A DNA stretch of 7,840 bases from Nitrososphaerota archaeon (GCA_022565935.1 JADFJY010000056.1:1-7840), one strand, 5' to 3'. Shown: positions 1-6,306, numbered from the stretch's first letter. Notes: a model not told the origin generated them from the letters alone. Made by a program: numbers and translations.

Positions 1-1
1 C

Positions 2-169
2 GTTAGAGGTTTACTTGAAGGAAATGGTTCAATTCCAGTATACATAACATTAGATGCATACAAAAAAATTCTTGTCGAAAAGAAAAAGATGAATGATGTT
101 CCAGTTTCAACTGTAATAACTGCAATTCTTGAAAAGTACAATGAAATTGAAGCAAAAGCACAAAACTGA
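2..169 (+). CDS. C-terminal part of a small ribbon-helix-helix-like protein (5' end outside window)
   Basis: An open frame enters from the left edge and stops at TGA 167-169, giving 55 C-terminal residues. After VRGLLEGNG comes a short strand-like stretch (SIPVYITLDAY), a charged helix (KKILVEKKKMND), a turn with PVS, and a second helix (TVITAILEKYNEIEAKA). A strand followed by two helices, with an SxxI-type N-cap before the second helix, is the usual shape of MetJ/Arc-type DNA-binding domains. The role as a small transcription regulator is inferred from this pattern alone. The N-terminus is not visible, so the domain could belong to a longer protein. tRNA-Lys follows 59 bases downstream on the same strand. 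Confidence 0.6.
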   Translation, partial: VRGLLEGNGSIPVYITLDAYKKILVEKKKMNDVPVSTVITAILEKYNEIEAKAQN

Positions 170-228
170 ATTTTTCTTTATTTTACAATCTTAAGATTAA
201 TAACAACTCTAGGACTTTCCATTTTTGT

Positions 229-302
229 GGGTCTATGGCGCAGCCAGGTAGCGCACCGGACTCTTAATCCGGTTGTCGAGGGTCCGAATCCCTCTAGACC
301 CG
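229..302 (+). tRNA. tRNA-Lys (anticodon CTT)
   Basis: A complete cloverleaf can be drawn. The acceptor stem GGGTCTA (229-235) pairs with TAGACCC (295-301), followed by discriminator G302. The anticodon stem CCGGA/TCCGG (256-260/268-272) encloses loop CTCTTAA with anticodon CTT at 263-265, which decodes AAG as lysine. The T arm GAGGG/CCCTC (278-282/290-294) has loop TCCGAAT. The 3' CCA is not encoded (CCT follows), as is common in archaea. No intron is seen. A weak TATA-like ATTAATAA lies at 196-203, about 29 bases before the mature 5' end. Confidence 0.97.
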
Positions 303-375
303 CCTCCTTTAGTGATTCTTTTATTGGTTTCTAACATAATTGAAGAAAAAAATCTCCATGTCAGAACTATTGGAA

Positions 376-753
376 TTATTTTTCTAGTTTGGTTTTAGCA
401 TACTTTTTTACCAAAATTAGTAATTCATCTACTCCTAATGGTTTTGAAATTATTTTGATTAGTCCTAGTTTAATTGCTTCTTTACTTCTTGGTTCATTAT
501 CTGAAAACCCTGTAACAATAATTACATTAGCGTTATTATCTATCTCTTTGATTTGCTTGAATGCTTTATACCCATCAAGTATAGGCATAGCTGCATCCAT
601 TATTACTAAAGACGGTTTTTTTTGTTTGAATTTTTCAACTCCTTCTAATCCATTAACTGCAATATGGACATCATAATCATATAATTCTAAAATTTCTTTG
701 TAAATTCCACGCAAATCCTTATCATCCTCTACTATGAGAATAGTTTTTTTCAT
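376..753 (-). CDS. Stand-alone CheY-like response regulator receiver protein
   Basis: The protein has 125 residues and consists of one receiver domain with no output domain. The expected active-site residues are present: acidic pair D10/D11 after strand 1 (ILIVEDD), phospho-acceptor D53 in LVIMDAAMP, switch threonine T81 in IIVTGFS, and K104 in the SKP motif. The position two before the lysine is isoleucine where an aromatic is more usual. It should accept phosphate from a histidine kinase and act through protein contacts, since it cannot bind DNA itself. The membrane histidine kinase gene starts 173 bases away on the other strand, so the two probably form a pair; this is inferred from position. 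A TATA-like box lies about 31 bases before the ATG at 753, suggesting a very short leader. Confidence 0.95.
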   Translation of the reverse strand: MKKTILIVEDDKDLRGIYKEILELYDYDVHIAVNGLEGVEKFKQKKPSLVIMDAAMPILDGYKAFKQIKEIDNNANVIIVTGFSDNEPRSKEAIKLGLIKIISKPLGVDELLILVKKYAKTKLEK

Positions 754-780
754 ATCAAAAGTAATATGCTCATACTTTAC

Positions 781-787
781 TTTTAAA
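781..787 (-). promoter_or_regulatory. TATA-like box of the response regulator gene
   Basis: On the minus strand this reads TTTAAAA, centred about 31 bases before the ATG at 753. With archaeal spacing of about 26 bases to the transcription start, the mRNA would have a leader of roughly five bases, and no Shine-Dalgarno site is seen. This rests on spacing and sequence only. Confidence 0.45.
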
Positions 788-878
788 GACTTAGCTAGTA
801 CTGATTATTACACATTATACATTAACTGTATTTTCTATCCAATAAATTTTGAGACTGAATTGAGATTAAATGAAAACG

Positions 879-886
879 TATATTTT
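879..886 (+). promoter_or_regulatory. TATA-like box of the histidine kinase gene
   Basis: TATATTTT is centred near 882, which predicts transcription from about 908 and leaves a leader of about 19 bases. That leader holds a purine-rich GAGGT at 915-919, seven bases before the TTG start at 927. This is the only gene in the window with a convincing ribosome binding site, and the site supports the TTG start. Confidence 0.4.
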
Positions 887-926
887 TTAACATTTAGAAA
901 AAATACAATATTGAGAGGTTTAGAAT

Positions 927-2690
927 TTGAGTAACAAATCTGAAAGACCAGATATAGGTTTTATTAATTACAAACGTATTTTGATCACTTCAATTGTAAC
1001 TCTGTCGATAATTACAATAATCTATCAATCAAGACCATTTCTTGATGATGGACAATTTGCATGGATTTCAGTTCCCGCATATTTTTTTACTACAGGAATT
1101 CTAACTCTATGTGCTGCAATTCTTGCAGTAAGATTACACAGACAAAAGCACTACCAAGCAAAAGCATTTTTGTTATTTACTATAGGTGCAGCATTTTGGT
1201 TTATTGCTGAACATATTTGGGAATATTATGATCATATTTTAAATGAAGATCCATTTCCATCAGAAGCCGACATTTTTTATCTTGGGGCATATCCGTTTAT
1301 GGCTGCGTTTTTGTTCCTTTCACTAAAACCTATTCTTAAAAAAATTACCAGAAATGTTTGGTTATTTGCAATCGGTTTATCTATTTCCATTTTGATACCA
1401 TCTATTTTTGCGGCATATGTTGACATGTTAGGGGAACCTTCACTTGATACAGCAATTGTACTCGCATATCCAATTTTATCTTCAGTGTTAGTGGTTCCAG
1501 GAATTGTAGGAATCATGTTTCTGGCTAAGAGAGGAACAAATCTTTCTTGGATGTTAATTTTATTTGCATTTCTTCTATACGCCATTGCAGATGCTTTCTT
1601 CCTCTTTTTAGAACTATCTGGTGAATACTATGATGGGCATCCAGTTGATTTGTTGTGGATATTTACTTATGTCATGCTAATTTTCGCACTCTACATTAGG
1701 TTAAAAATTTCAAAACTTCCATCTACTGAAAACCAAACTATATTTTTTAATGAAAATGTAAAATTTGAGACTATTAGTAAATTTGGAATTCCACTTACAG
1801 TATCTATTGTTTGTATGGTTATTCTTATCTCTCTAGTTAATGCAGTATTTTTTCAACAAGAAGATAATATTTCTATCCCAACTCTTATGCTTGGAGTTGT
1901 TGCAATGTTAGCAGTCTTTGTTACTATAGTAATCACAATCAACAAGAACCTTTCACGGATGGTTAAAATGAGAACTAGTGAATTAGTTGAACAAAGAGAT
2001 AATCTTGAAAATCTTGTAGCAAAAAAAACACAGGAGGTATTAAAATCAGAACGTCTATCTGCAATTGGAGAATTGTCTGGTCGTCTTGCACATGACTTGA
2101 GAAATCCATTGTCTGTCATGAAAATGTCTGTAGATCTGATTAAACAAGCTTCTCCAGATTTAAAAATTTCTGATGAAACAGTTAGTAAACGAATTAATTT
2201 AATAGAAAAAAGCATTGATAGAATATCTCATCAAGTTGATGATGTTTTAGGATATGTAAGACATTCTCCACTACAGTTATCAGAAGTTTTTGTAAATAAA
2301 ATTATTAGAAATTCTATAGACAAAATTAATGTTCCAGATGATGTTGAAATAATAGTTTCTGACAATATACAAAAAATTAATTGTGATACAGAAAAACTGG
2401 ATGCTGTATTCATAAATATTCTTGTAAACTCAATTCAGGCAATGCATAAAGGTGGAAAAATTGAAATTTTGATCAATGAAAAAGATAACATGATAATTTT
2501 GGAGTTTATTGATTCTGGTGAAGGAATTTCTGATGAAAATCTTGATAAAGTGTTTGAGCCTCTATTTACTACTAAACAAAAAGGTACTGGCCTTGGTTTG
2601 GCAAGCTGTAAGAACATTATAGAACAACATCAAGGAGAAATTTCTGTAAAAAATAATCCTACTACTTTTATCATTAAACTACCAAAATAA
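927..2690 (+). CDS. Membrane sensor histidine kinase with a 10-helix N-terminal region
   Basis: The protein has 587 residues and starts at TTG (927), preceded by GAGGT; no in-frame ATG lies near the start. About ten hydrophobic segments fill residues 17-337 and no extracellular sensor domain is evident. The first eight helices look like a duplicated four-helix unit: IAE...FPSEAD at 93-115 resembles IAD...HPVD at 220-241. A charged coiled-coil-like linker (341-378) leads to a HisKA domain with phospho-acceptor H389 in the H box AHDLRNP. The ATP-binding domain has an N box around N497/N501, G1 DSGEGI (529-534), an F box FEPLFTTK (543-550) and G2 GTGLGL (553-558). All catalytic boxes are intact, so it should autophosphorylate. 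The signal is unknown; a hydrophobic or membrane-state cue is possible. The divergent receiver protein is the likely partner. Confidence 0.95.
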   Translation: MSNKSERPDIGFINYKRILITSIVTLSIITIIYQSRPFLDDGQFAWISVPAYFFTTGILTLCAAILAVRLHRQKHYQAKAFLLFTIGAAFWFIAEHIWEYYDHILNEDPFPSEADIFYLGAYPFMAAFLFLSLKPILKKITRNVWLFAIGLSISILIPSIFAAYVDMLGEPSLDTAIVLAYPILSSVLVVPGIVGIMFLAKRGTNLSWMLILFAFLLYAIADAFFLFLELSGEYYDGHPVDLLWIFTYVMLIFALYIRLKISKLPSTENQTIFFNENVKFETISKFGIPLTVSIVCMVILISLVNAVFFQQEDNISIPTLMLGVVAMLAVFVTIVITINKNLSRMVKMRTSELVEQRDNLENLVAKKTQEVLKSERLSAIGELSGRLAHDLRNPLSVMKMSVDLIKQASPDLKISDETVSKRINLIEKSIDRISHQVDDVLGYVRHSPLQLSEVFVNKIIRNSIDKINVPDDVEIIVSDNIQKINCDTEKLDAVFINILVNSIQAMHKGGKIEILINEKDNMIILEFIDSGEGISDENLDKVFEPLFTTKQKGTGLGLASCKNIIEQHQGEISVKNNPTTFIIKLPK

Positions 2691-2728
2691 CTAAAATATT
2701 ATTTTCACTAACTTAAAAATATTTAAAA

Positions 2729-3283
2729 TTAAAGTTTTCTTAGTAAAATGAATCTAGCTTTTTCAGGTTCTATATCTTCATGCATATCTACGTTGCTTAC
2801 AATTTTTACTTTATAATTTATCCATCTTTTGTACATATTACGAAATTTGTGATTTTCATCAATCTTTTTCTCTGTTTCTTCATATTTTTCACAATTCATT
2901 ATATATTTTCCAGCTACTCTATACATTTCTGCAACTCCTTTTTCTAATGTATCATCATCTAGATAATTCAACAGCTGATGTGTAAAAACAAAATCAATTG
3001 AAGAATCATCAAATGGCAAATCCGTAATTGTTCCTTTCTTAAAATTTGCAATTGGAATTTTTTCTTTTGCTATATCTAATGCATTATCATTTAGATCAAT
3101 TCCATAAATTTTAAATGTATCAGGAAACAATCTTAAATCAATTCCAGTTCCACATCCAATCTCTAGAACACTTGTGCAGTGCAAAGAAGTTGCTAAATCT
3201 TTTGTATATTTTGCAAATTCTTCATTGTATCTTGCTTCATTCTCATCTGCATATTTATCCCAAAATTCCTTATTGTAATTCAT
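2729..3283 (-). CDS. Class I SAM-dependent methyltransferase
   Basis: The protein has 184 residues from the ATG at 3283. An in-frame TTG at 3295 would add four residues, and neither start has a ribosome binding site. Motif I is VLEIGCGTG (residues 39-47). The acidic residue that binds the SAM ribose is in YGIDLN (about 60-65), and the post-motif is DLPFDDSSIDFVF (about 88-100). The C-terminal part, EMYRVAGKYIMNCEKYEE followed by HKFRNMYKRW, resembles the small methylases found near pseudaminic or nonulosonic acid sugar genes, so a sugar or glycan substrate is possible. No such sugar genes are in the window and the likeness is from memory, so the substrate is unassigned. It lies 39 bases downstream of the small Cys-rich gene on the same strand and convergent with the kinase gene across 38 AT-rich bases. 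Confidence 0.88.
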   Translation of the reverse strand: MNYNKEFWDKYADENEARYNEEFAKYTKDLATSLHCTSVLEIGCGTGIDLRLFPDTFKIYGIDLNDNALDIAKEKIPIANFKKGTITDLPFDDSSIDFVFTHQLLNYLDDDTLEKGVAEMYRVAGKYIMNCEKYEETEKKIDENHKFRNMYKRWINYKVKIVSNVDMHEDIEPEKARFILLRKL

Positions 3284-3322
3284 AGAATTTTTCAAACATA
3301 AGCTGTATTTGATACTAATTGT

Positions 3323-3484
3323 TTAGTGCTGACATTTGCATGAAACAAGTTTTGTATCAAAAGTACAGTCATGTGGCCCATCTGATTTTCCTTGTGTTGG
3401 AATCTCTTTCATACAGTCTTGATGACGTCCTTTTCTACAAAACCAGCAGATTTCACTAGTGTCACCTGTAGCGCATGAATCCAT
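3323..3484 (-). CDS. Small Cys/His-rich protein, probable zinc-binding (53 aa)
   Basis: An ATG at 3484 opens a frame of 53 codons ending in TAA at 3325-3323. It encodes six cysteines and three histidines: C4, then C13-W-F-C16, H21, C24, H38, C40, and a terminal C49-K-C51-Q-H53. The CxxC knuckle followed by HxxC and a terminal CxCxH resembles a compact zinc-finger-like fold with two metal sites; metal binding is inferred. The middle (MKEIPTQGKSDGPHDCTFDTK) is hydrophilic, and there is no signal peptide or membrane helix. It fills the gap between ilvE (41 bases upstream) and the methyltransferase (39 bases downstream) on the same strand, so cotranscription is possible. Real coding is supported by the ordered Cys/His spacing and by the snug fit in the gap. 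Function is unknown. Confidence 0.75.
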   Translation of the reverse strand: MDSCATGDTSEICWFCRKGRHQDCMKEIPTQGKSDGPHDCTFDTKLVSCKCQH

Positions 3485-3525
3485 GATATTTGATCATTTT
3501 TATGGGTAAAAAACCTCGTGGAAAA

Positions 3526-4440
3526 TTAGATAAAAGTTAACCATGACAAAAATCTTTCATCTTTACCCATTACAACATCAGAAAATGATTTTTGTAATGC
3601 TTTGGTAATAATACCCATCTTACCATTTCCAATCTTTACTTTATCAATCTGTGTTACTGACTTTACCTCGGCAGCAGTACCAGTCATGAAAATTTCATCA
3701 GCTGTATAGAGATAATCTCTTTCTAGATCTCGTTCAATTACAAATCCACCGTTCTCTTCAATTATTTGGATAACGCTATCTCTTGTAATACCCTCTAGCA
3801 ATCCTGCTGAAAGGGGAGGTGTTTGAATAATATCATCTTTTATAATAAAAATATTTTCAGCACTTCCTTCTGATATCTTTCCTTGGGAATTTAACATAAT
3901 TGCTTCATCATATCCATTTTCTAATGCTTCCATTCTGGCAAGTGCTGCATTTGAATAGTTTGCAGCTGCCTTTGCTTGCATTGGTTGTGATCTCGAATCA
4001 ATTTTTACCCAACTTGATATTTGACATTTTGCTCCAGAGAATTTACCTGCTTTTGATTCACCCATCTTCCATGCCCAACATGCAATTGAAACATCTACTT
4101 TATTTGGAGTAGGAGTTAATCCCATTGTACCATAACCATAGTATGCTAATGGTCTAATGTAGCATTCTTTGAGTCTACTTGCCTTTACAGTTTTTACTAT
4201 AGCTTCTGAAATTTCTTTTTTTGAGAATTGCATTTTCATCGAATACAATTTTGCAGATTTGAATAATCTATCAACATGTTCTGGAAGTCTAAATATTGCA
4301 GAACCATTTGGTGTGTTATAGCATCTAATGCCCTCAAAGATTGATGTTGAATAATGTAATGCGTGAGTTAATACATGAACTTTGGCATCTTTGAATGGCA
4401 CTAACTTTCCATTCATCCATATTTTGCCTGTCTCTTTCAT
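3526..4440 (-). CDS. ilvE: Branched-chain amino acid aminotransferase (class IV PLP)
   Basis: The protein has 304 residues, the usual length for IlvE. It catalyses the final reversible transamination of the keto acids of leucine, isoleucine and valine with glutamate, using PLP in the cytoplasm. The N-terminal part has the substrate-loop region HALHYSTSIFEGIR (26-39) and YIRPLAYYGYGTMGL (94-108). The PLP lysine is K157 in QAKAAANY. E191 in KISEGSAENIF and the phosphate-contacting TGTAAEV (254-260) are conserved. A GTG at 4458 would extend it by six residues (MFFLSP), but a TATA box centred 26 bases before the ATG at 4440 implies transcription starts at or near that ATG, giving a leaderless mRNA and making the GTG start unlikely. 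It may be followed by the Cys-rich and methyltransferase genes as a unit. Confidence 0.96.
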   Translation of the reverse strand: MKETGKIWMNGKLVPFKDAKVHVLTHALHYSTSIFEGIRCYNTPNGSAIFRLPEHVDRLFKSAKLYSMKMQFSKKEISEAIVKTVKASRLKECYIRPLAYYGYGTMGLTPTPNKVDVSIACWAWKMGESKAGKFSGAKCQISSWVKIDSRSQPMQAKAAANYSNAALARMEALENGYDEAIMLNSQGKISEGSAENIFIIKDDIIQTPPLSAGLLEGITRDSVIQIIEENGGFVIERDLERDYLYTADEIFMTGTAAEVKSVTQIDKVKIGNGKMGIITKALQKSFSDVVMGKDERFLSWLTFI

Positions 4441-4462
4441 AGGAGAGAGAAAAAACACTACT

Positions 4463-4470
4463 AATTTAAA
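4463..4470 (-). promoter_or_regulatory. TATA box of ilvE
   Basis: On the minus strand this reads TTTAAATT, close to the archaeal TATA consensus. It is centred 26 bases before the ATG at 4440. The spacing predicts a leaderless transcript and decides the start codon of ilvE. Confidence 0.65.
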
Positions 4471-4484
4471 GAATTATTTTTTTA

Positions 4485-4514
4485 ATGTAGTTTTTCCAAA
4501 TTTAAAAACTACAT
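4485..4514. repeat. Perfect 11-bp inverted repeat between divergent promoters, candidate operator
   Basis: ATGTAGTTTTT (4485-4495) is repeated exactly in reverse complement as AAAAACTACAT (4504-4514), with an 8-base spacer. It sits in the 98-base gap between ilvE (minus) and the small membrane protein gene (plus). The right arm overlaps the TTTAAAAA box of the plus-strand gene, and the repeat lies just upstream of the ilvE TATA box. A dimeric regulator bound here would block one promoter and could activate or repress the other. It lies upstream of both coding regions rather than after a gene, which argues against a terminator. No regulator is identified. Confidence 0.6.
4501..4508 (+). promoter_or_regulatory. 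TATA-like box of the small membrane protein gene
   Basis: TTTAAAAA is centred 34 bases before the ATG at 4539, which predicts a leader of about eight bases. It is embedded in the right half of the 11-bp inverted repeat, so occupancy of that repeat should compete with TBP binding. Confidence 0.45.
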
Positions 4515-4538
4515 ATCAGATAAACAACAAGTTCTAGC

Positions 4539-4745
4539 ATGGAATGGACTATAGGTATTGTAGCAATTATACTTCTTGTAATAGGCTTAGTAGGCCAAGC
4601 AATTGAAATGAGAAAAATTAACTTGAGTACACCAAATGATAGTAAATTACGCTCAGCGAATATTTTCATGAATAAGAAAAACTTCAAGTGGTATGCACTA
4701 CTTGGAATTGGAATAGTTCTATGGTATACAGCCGAGCGTATCTGA
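4539..4745 (+). CDS. Small two-helix membrane protein of unknown function (68 aa)
   Basis: I do not recognise this protein. An N-terminal helix at about residues 4-22 (IGIVAIILLVIGLVGQA) is followed by a basic, polar loop (MRKINLSTPNDSKLRSANIFMNKKNFK) and a second helix at about 50-65 (WYALLGIGIVLWYTAE). With the basic loop in the cytoplasm, both ends would face outside, forming a helical hairpin. The codon use matches the neighbours and a promoter lies at suitable spacing, so it is likely a real gene. It is divergent from ilvE and shares its regulatory gap. Its stop codon (4743-4745) lies inside the 18-bp palindrome downstream. Confidence 0.8.
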   Translation: MEWTIGIVAIILLVIGLVGQAIEMRKINLSTPNDSKLRSANIFMNKKNFKWYALLGIGIVLWYTAERI

Positions 4746-4759
4746 TCTATATAGATCAG
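4742..4759. repeat. 18-bp perfect palindrome
   Basis: CTGATCTATATAGATCAG equals its own reverse complement over all 18 bases. It overlaps the stop codon of the small membrane protein gene and ends two bases before the TATA-like box of the proposed RNA gene. As DNA it could be a dimer binding site acting on that promoter. As RNA it has no real loop and no following U-run, so it is a poor terminator. Confidence 0.6.
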
Positions 4760-4761
4760 CT

Positions 4762-4769
4762 CTAAATAC
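4762..4769 (+). promoter_or_regulatory. TATA-like box for the candidate structured RNA
   Basis: CTAAATAC, centred near 4765, predicts transcription from about 4791, exactly where the GC-rich island begins. The match to the consensus is moderate, and it directly follows the 18-bp palindrome. Confidence 0.35.
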
Positions 4770-4790
4770 TAGTAAATCTAATGTTTAGTA

Positions 4791-4887
4791 TCGCGTGTTT
4801 TGGGTAACGCCGGACTGAATCTAGATAATGGTCCAAGAACAAACCCATGATGGCGTTTACAGGTGAAAGCCCGTAACGCCACTCTTT
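4791..4887 (+). ncRNA. Candidate structured small RNA (GC-rich intergenic island)
   Basis: This is a non-coding stretch with far higher GC than its surroundings, a common mark of RNA genes in AT-rich archaea. Pairings that can be drawn on the plus strand are GGGT 4802-4805 with ACCC 4843-4846, an inner GGAC/GTCC hairpin (4812-4815/4831-4834), and a 3' hairpin GGCGTT/AACGCC (4852-4857/4875-4880). GTAACGCC occurs twice (4804-4811 and 4873-4880), so GGCGTT could pair with either copy. Pairing with the first copy would make a pseudoknot with the GGGT/ACCC stem. It has a plausible TATA box 26 bases upstream and ends in TTTT. It is not a tRNA, 5S rRNA or C/D-box RNA, and no class I know fits. The strand is inferred from the promoter and terminator. 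Confidence 0.45.
4852..4887 (+). terminator. Hairpin plus T-run, possible terminator
   Basis: GGCGTT (4852-4857) pairs with AACGCC (4875-4880). After a bulged T4858, AC pairs with GT and GG with CC around loop TGAAAG, with one A-C mismatch. ACTCTTTT follows. It lies between the convergent transcripts of the RNA candidate and lysC, so it could stop plus-strand transcription and perhaps slow the opposing strand. Hairpin-dependent termination is not established for these archaea; T-runs alone may suffice. Confidence 0.4.
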
Positions 4888-4890
4888 TCA

Positions 4891-6306
4891 TTAAACAAAT
4901 TTAATTTTTGAAATCTCTTCGTGTATTGCACTAATGGCTTTGTTTATGTTGTCCCCTGTATCTTCTATGACAATAATTATTCTTGATGTCTCTTCTTGTG
5001 CATCCATATTCAAAATATTTAATCCTGATTCACCAATTTTTGTACTAGTTCTTGAAACAACTTGTTGAACTCTCCACATTTCATCTCCAATTAATGTAAT
5101 TACTCCTCTATTGTATGTAATTGTAGCAAGAGAATCAAACCCTAAAAAGTATTTCTCGTTTCTTTTAATATAATCTCCATCTAAGAACAATATTCTAGAA
5201 AATTCAATTCCATCTTTTGTAAATGGCGATAAAATTATAAACTCACTGTAACGTTTGTCTTTTTCTAATGATGTTAATAATTTTTGAATACAGCTTGTTT
5301 CAATTCTGAAAATCACACAATTTTTTTTCCCTGTAACTATCTTAATTGGATGCCCCTTTTGTATATCAAGAGCTCTCTTTATTGTTGTTATTTTTTCTGG
5401 TTTTTTCATATTTGTTACAGTAATTGGTATATCAACGCCATTTTCTACAATTTCTTTTATTGCAATGGGATCCAAAATTTTCATTCCAAACATTCCTGCT
5501 AATCTAGCTTCATTATATGACAATTGAATTACTTCACGTAATCCTGATTTCACAATTTTTGGATCGGCAGAAACTACTGCACTATCTTTCTCAAAGTCTA
5601 TACTAGTTTCATATTTTTTGTGAAATAATATTCCTAGATCTGCAGCAGTTCTATCTGAACCTCCTCGTTCATATGTAGTTGTAATACCATCTACTGTTTT
5701 TCCAATAAATCCCCCAATCGTAACTACATCATTCTCTTCTACTAGTTCTATTGTTTTATCCATTCTTTCTCTAGATTCTAATGTAAGAAAATTTGTTGAT
5801 TCTATGTTGTTATCTGTAATAATTGGCCAATCATCAAATTCTATAGCATCAGACTTTATACCATTACTCTTTAGAATGTAGTTCATTACATGAGACATCA
5901 AAACCTCACCTGCAAATGCTAATGCTCTTGAACGTATCTCGTCTGCAAATTCTTTACTTTCAACTGCATCATCTAGTGCTTTTTGTACCTTTTCTAGATG
6001 TAAATCAATAGAATTTTGGCATTTCTCTTTGTTCTCTGAATTTACCATTTCAAGAATTTTTTGATAAGTAGATTTTACAATATCTAAAGATGGGGTTTTT
6101 CCACCTTCTGCATTTTTTCCTTGCTCTAAAATAACATCAGTTAGAGAACGCATTTTCTCATTATGCATTGTTAATGGAGCTGAAAAAACAGCAATTACTT
6201 TAGAATCTTTTTTCAAATCATTAATTCGTTTTACAATTTCTGCAATAGATGCTCCATCTGGACCTATTGCACTTCCACCAAATTTGACTACTACTAGCTT
6301 GGTCAT
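4891..6306 (-). CDS. lysC: Aspartate kinase with C-terminal ACT domains
   Basis: The protein has 471 residues. It phosphorylates aspartate to 4-phosphoaspartate, the first step to threonine, methionine, lysine and (where made) ectoine. The amino-acid kinase domain starts with KFGGS (8-12). Further family motifs are FAGEVLMSHV (131-140), GGFIG (198-202), ERGGSDRTA (213-221) and SADPKIV (246-252). These are followed by the conserved LSYNEARLAGMFGMKILDP stretch. From about residue 322 the sequence fits two ACT domains (such as GVITLIGDEM and SGLNILNM), which in this family bind feedback inhibitors such as threonine or lysine. No homoserine dehydrogenase is fused. The start is the ATG at 6306; a CTTAATAG box at 6334-6341 on the same strand could drive a nearly leaderless mRNA. 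The glycosyltransferase gene ends 45 bases upstream. Confidence 0.95.
   Translation of the reverse strand: MTKLVVVKFGGSAIGPDGASIAEIVKRINDLKKDSKVIAVFSAPLTMHNEKMRSLTDVILEQGKNAEGGKTPSLDIVKSTYQKILEMVNSENKEKCQNSIDLHLEKVQKALDDAVESKEFADEIRSRALAFAGEVLMSHVMNYILKSNGIKSDAIEFDDWPIITDNNIESTNFLTLESRERMDKTIELVEENDVVTIGGFIGKTVDGITTTYERGGSDRTAADLGILFHKKYETSIDFEKDSAVVSADPKIVKSGLREVIQLSYNEARLAGMFGMKILDPIAIKEIVENGVDIPITVTNMKKPEKITTIKRALDIQKGHPIKIVTGKKNCVIFRIETSCIQKLLTSLEKDKRYSEFIILSPFTKDGIEFSRILFLDGDYIKRNEKYFLGFDSLATITYNRGVITLIGDEMWRVQQVVSRTSTKIGESGLNILNMDAQEETSRIIIVIEDTGDNINKAISAIHEEISKIKFV

Noticed and set aside
734..934. 66-codon plus-strand frame in the gap between regulator and kinase
   Set aside because: It overlaps the regulator start and both promoters, has aromatic-rich random composition, and ends inside the kinase start.
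1853..2617. Minus-strand frames of 60-120 codons inside the kinase gene
   Set aside because: They are antisense shadows of a gene with all catalytic motifs intact on the plus strand.
3502..3540. 12-residue plus-strand frame MGKKPRGKLDKS
   Set aside because: It is basic and ribosomal-protein-like in look, but far too short, and it overlaps the end of ilvE. Treated as chance.
4801..4880. TPP riboswitch or C/D-box RNA in the GC-rich island
   Set aside because: CTGAATCTAGATAATGG recalls part of the TPP motif, but the partner helices are missing and no thiamine gene follows. ATGATGG and CTGA resemble C and D boxes but are in the wrong order.
4852..4880. H/ACA guide RNA hairpin
   Set aside because: There is no internal pseudouridylation pocket and no ACA after the lower stem.
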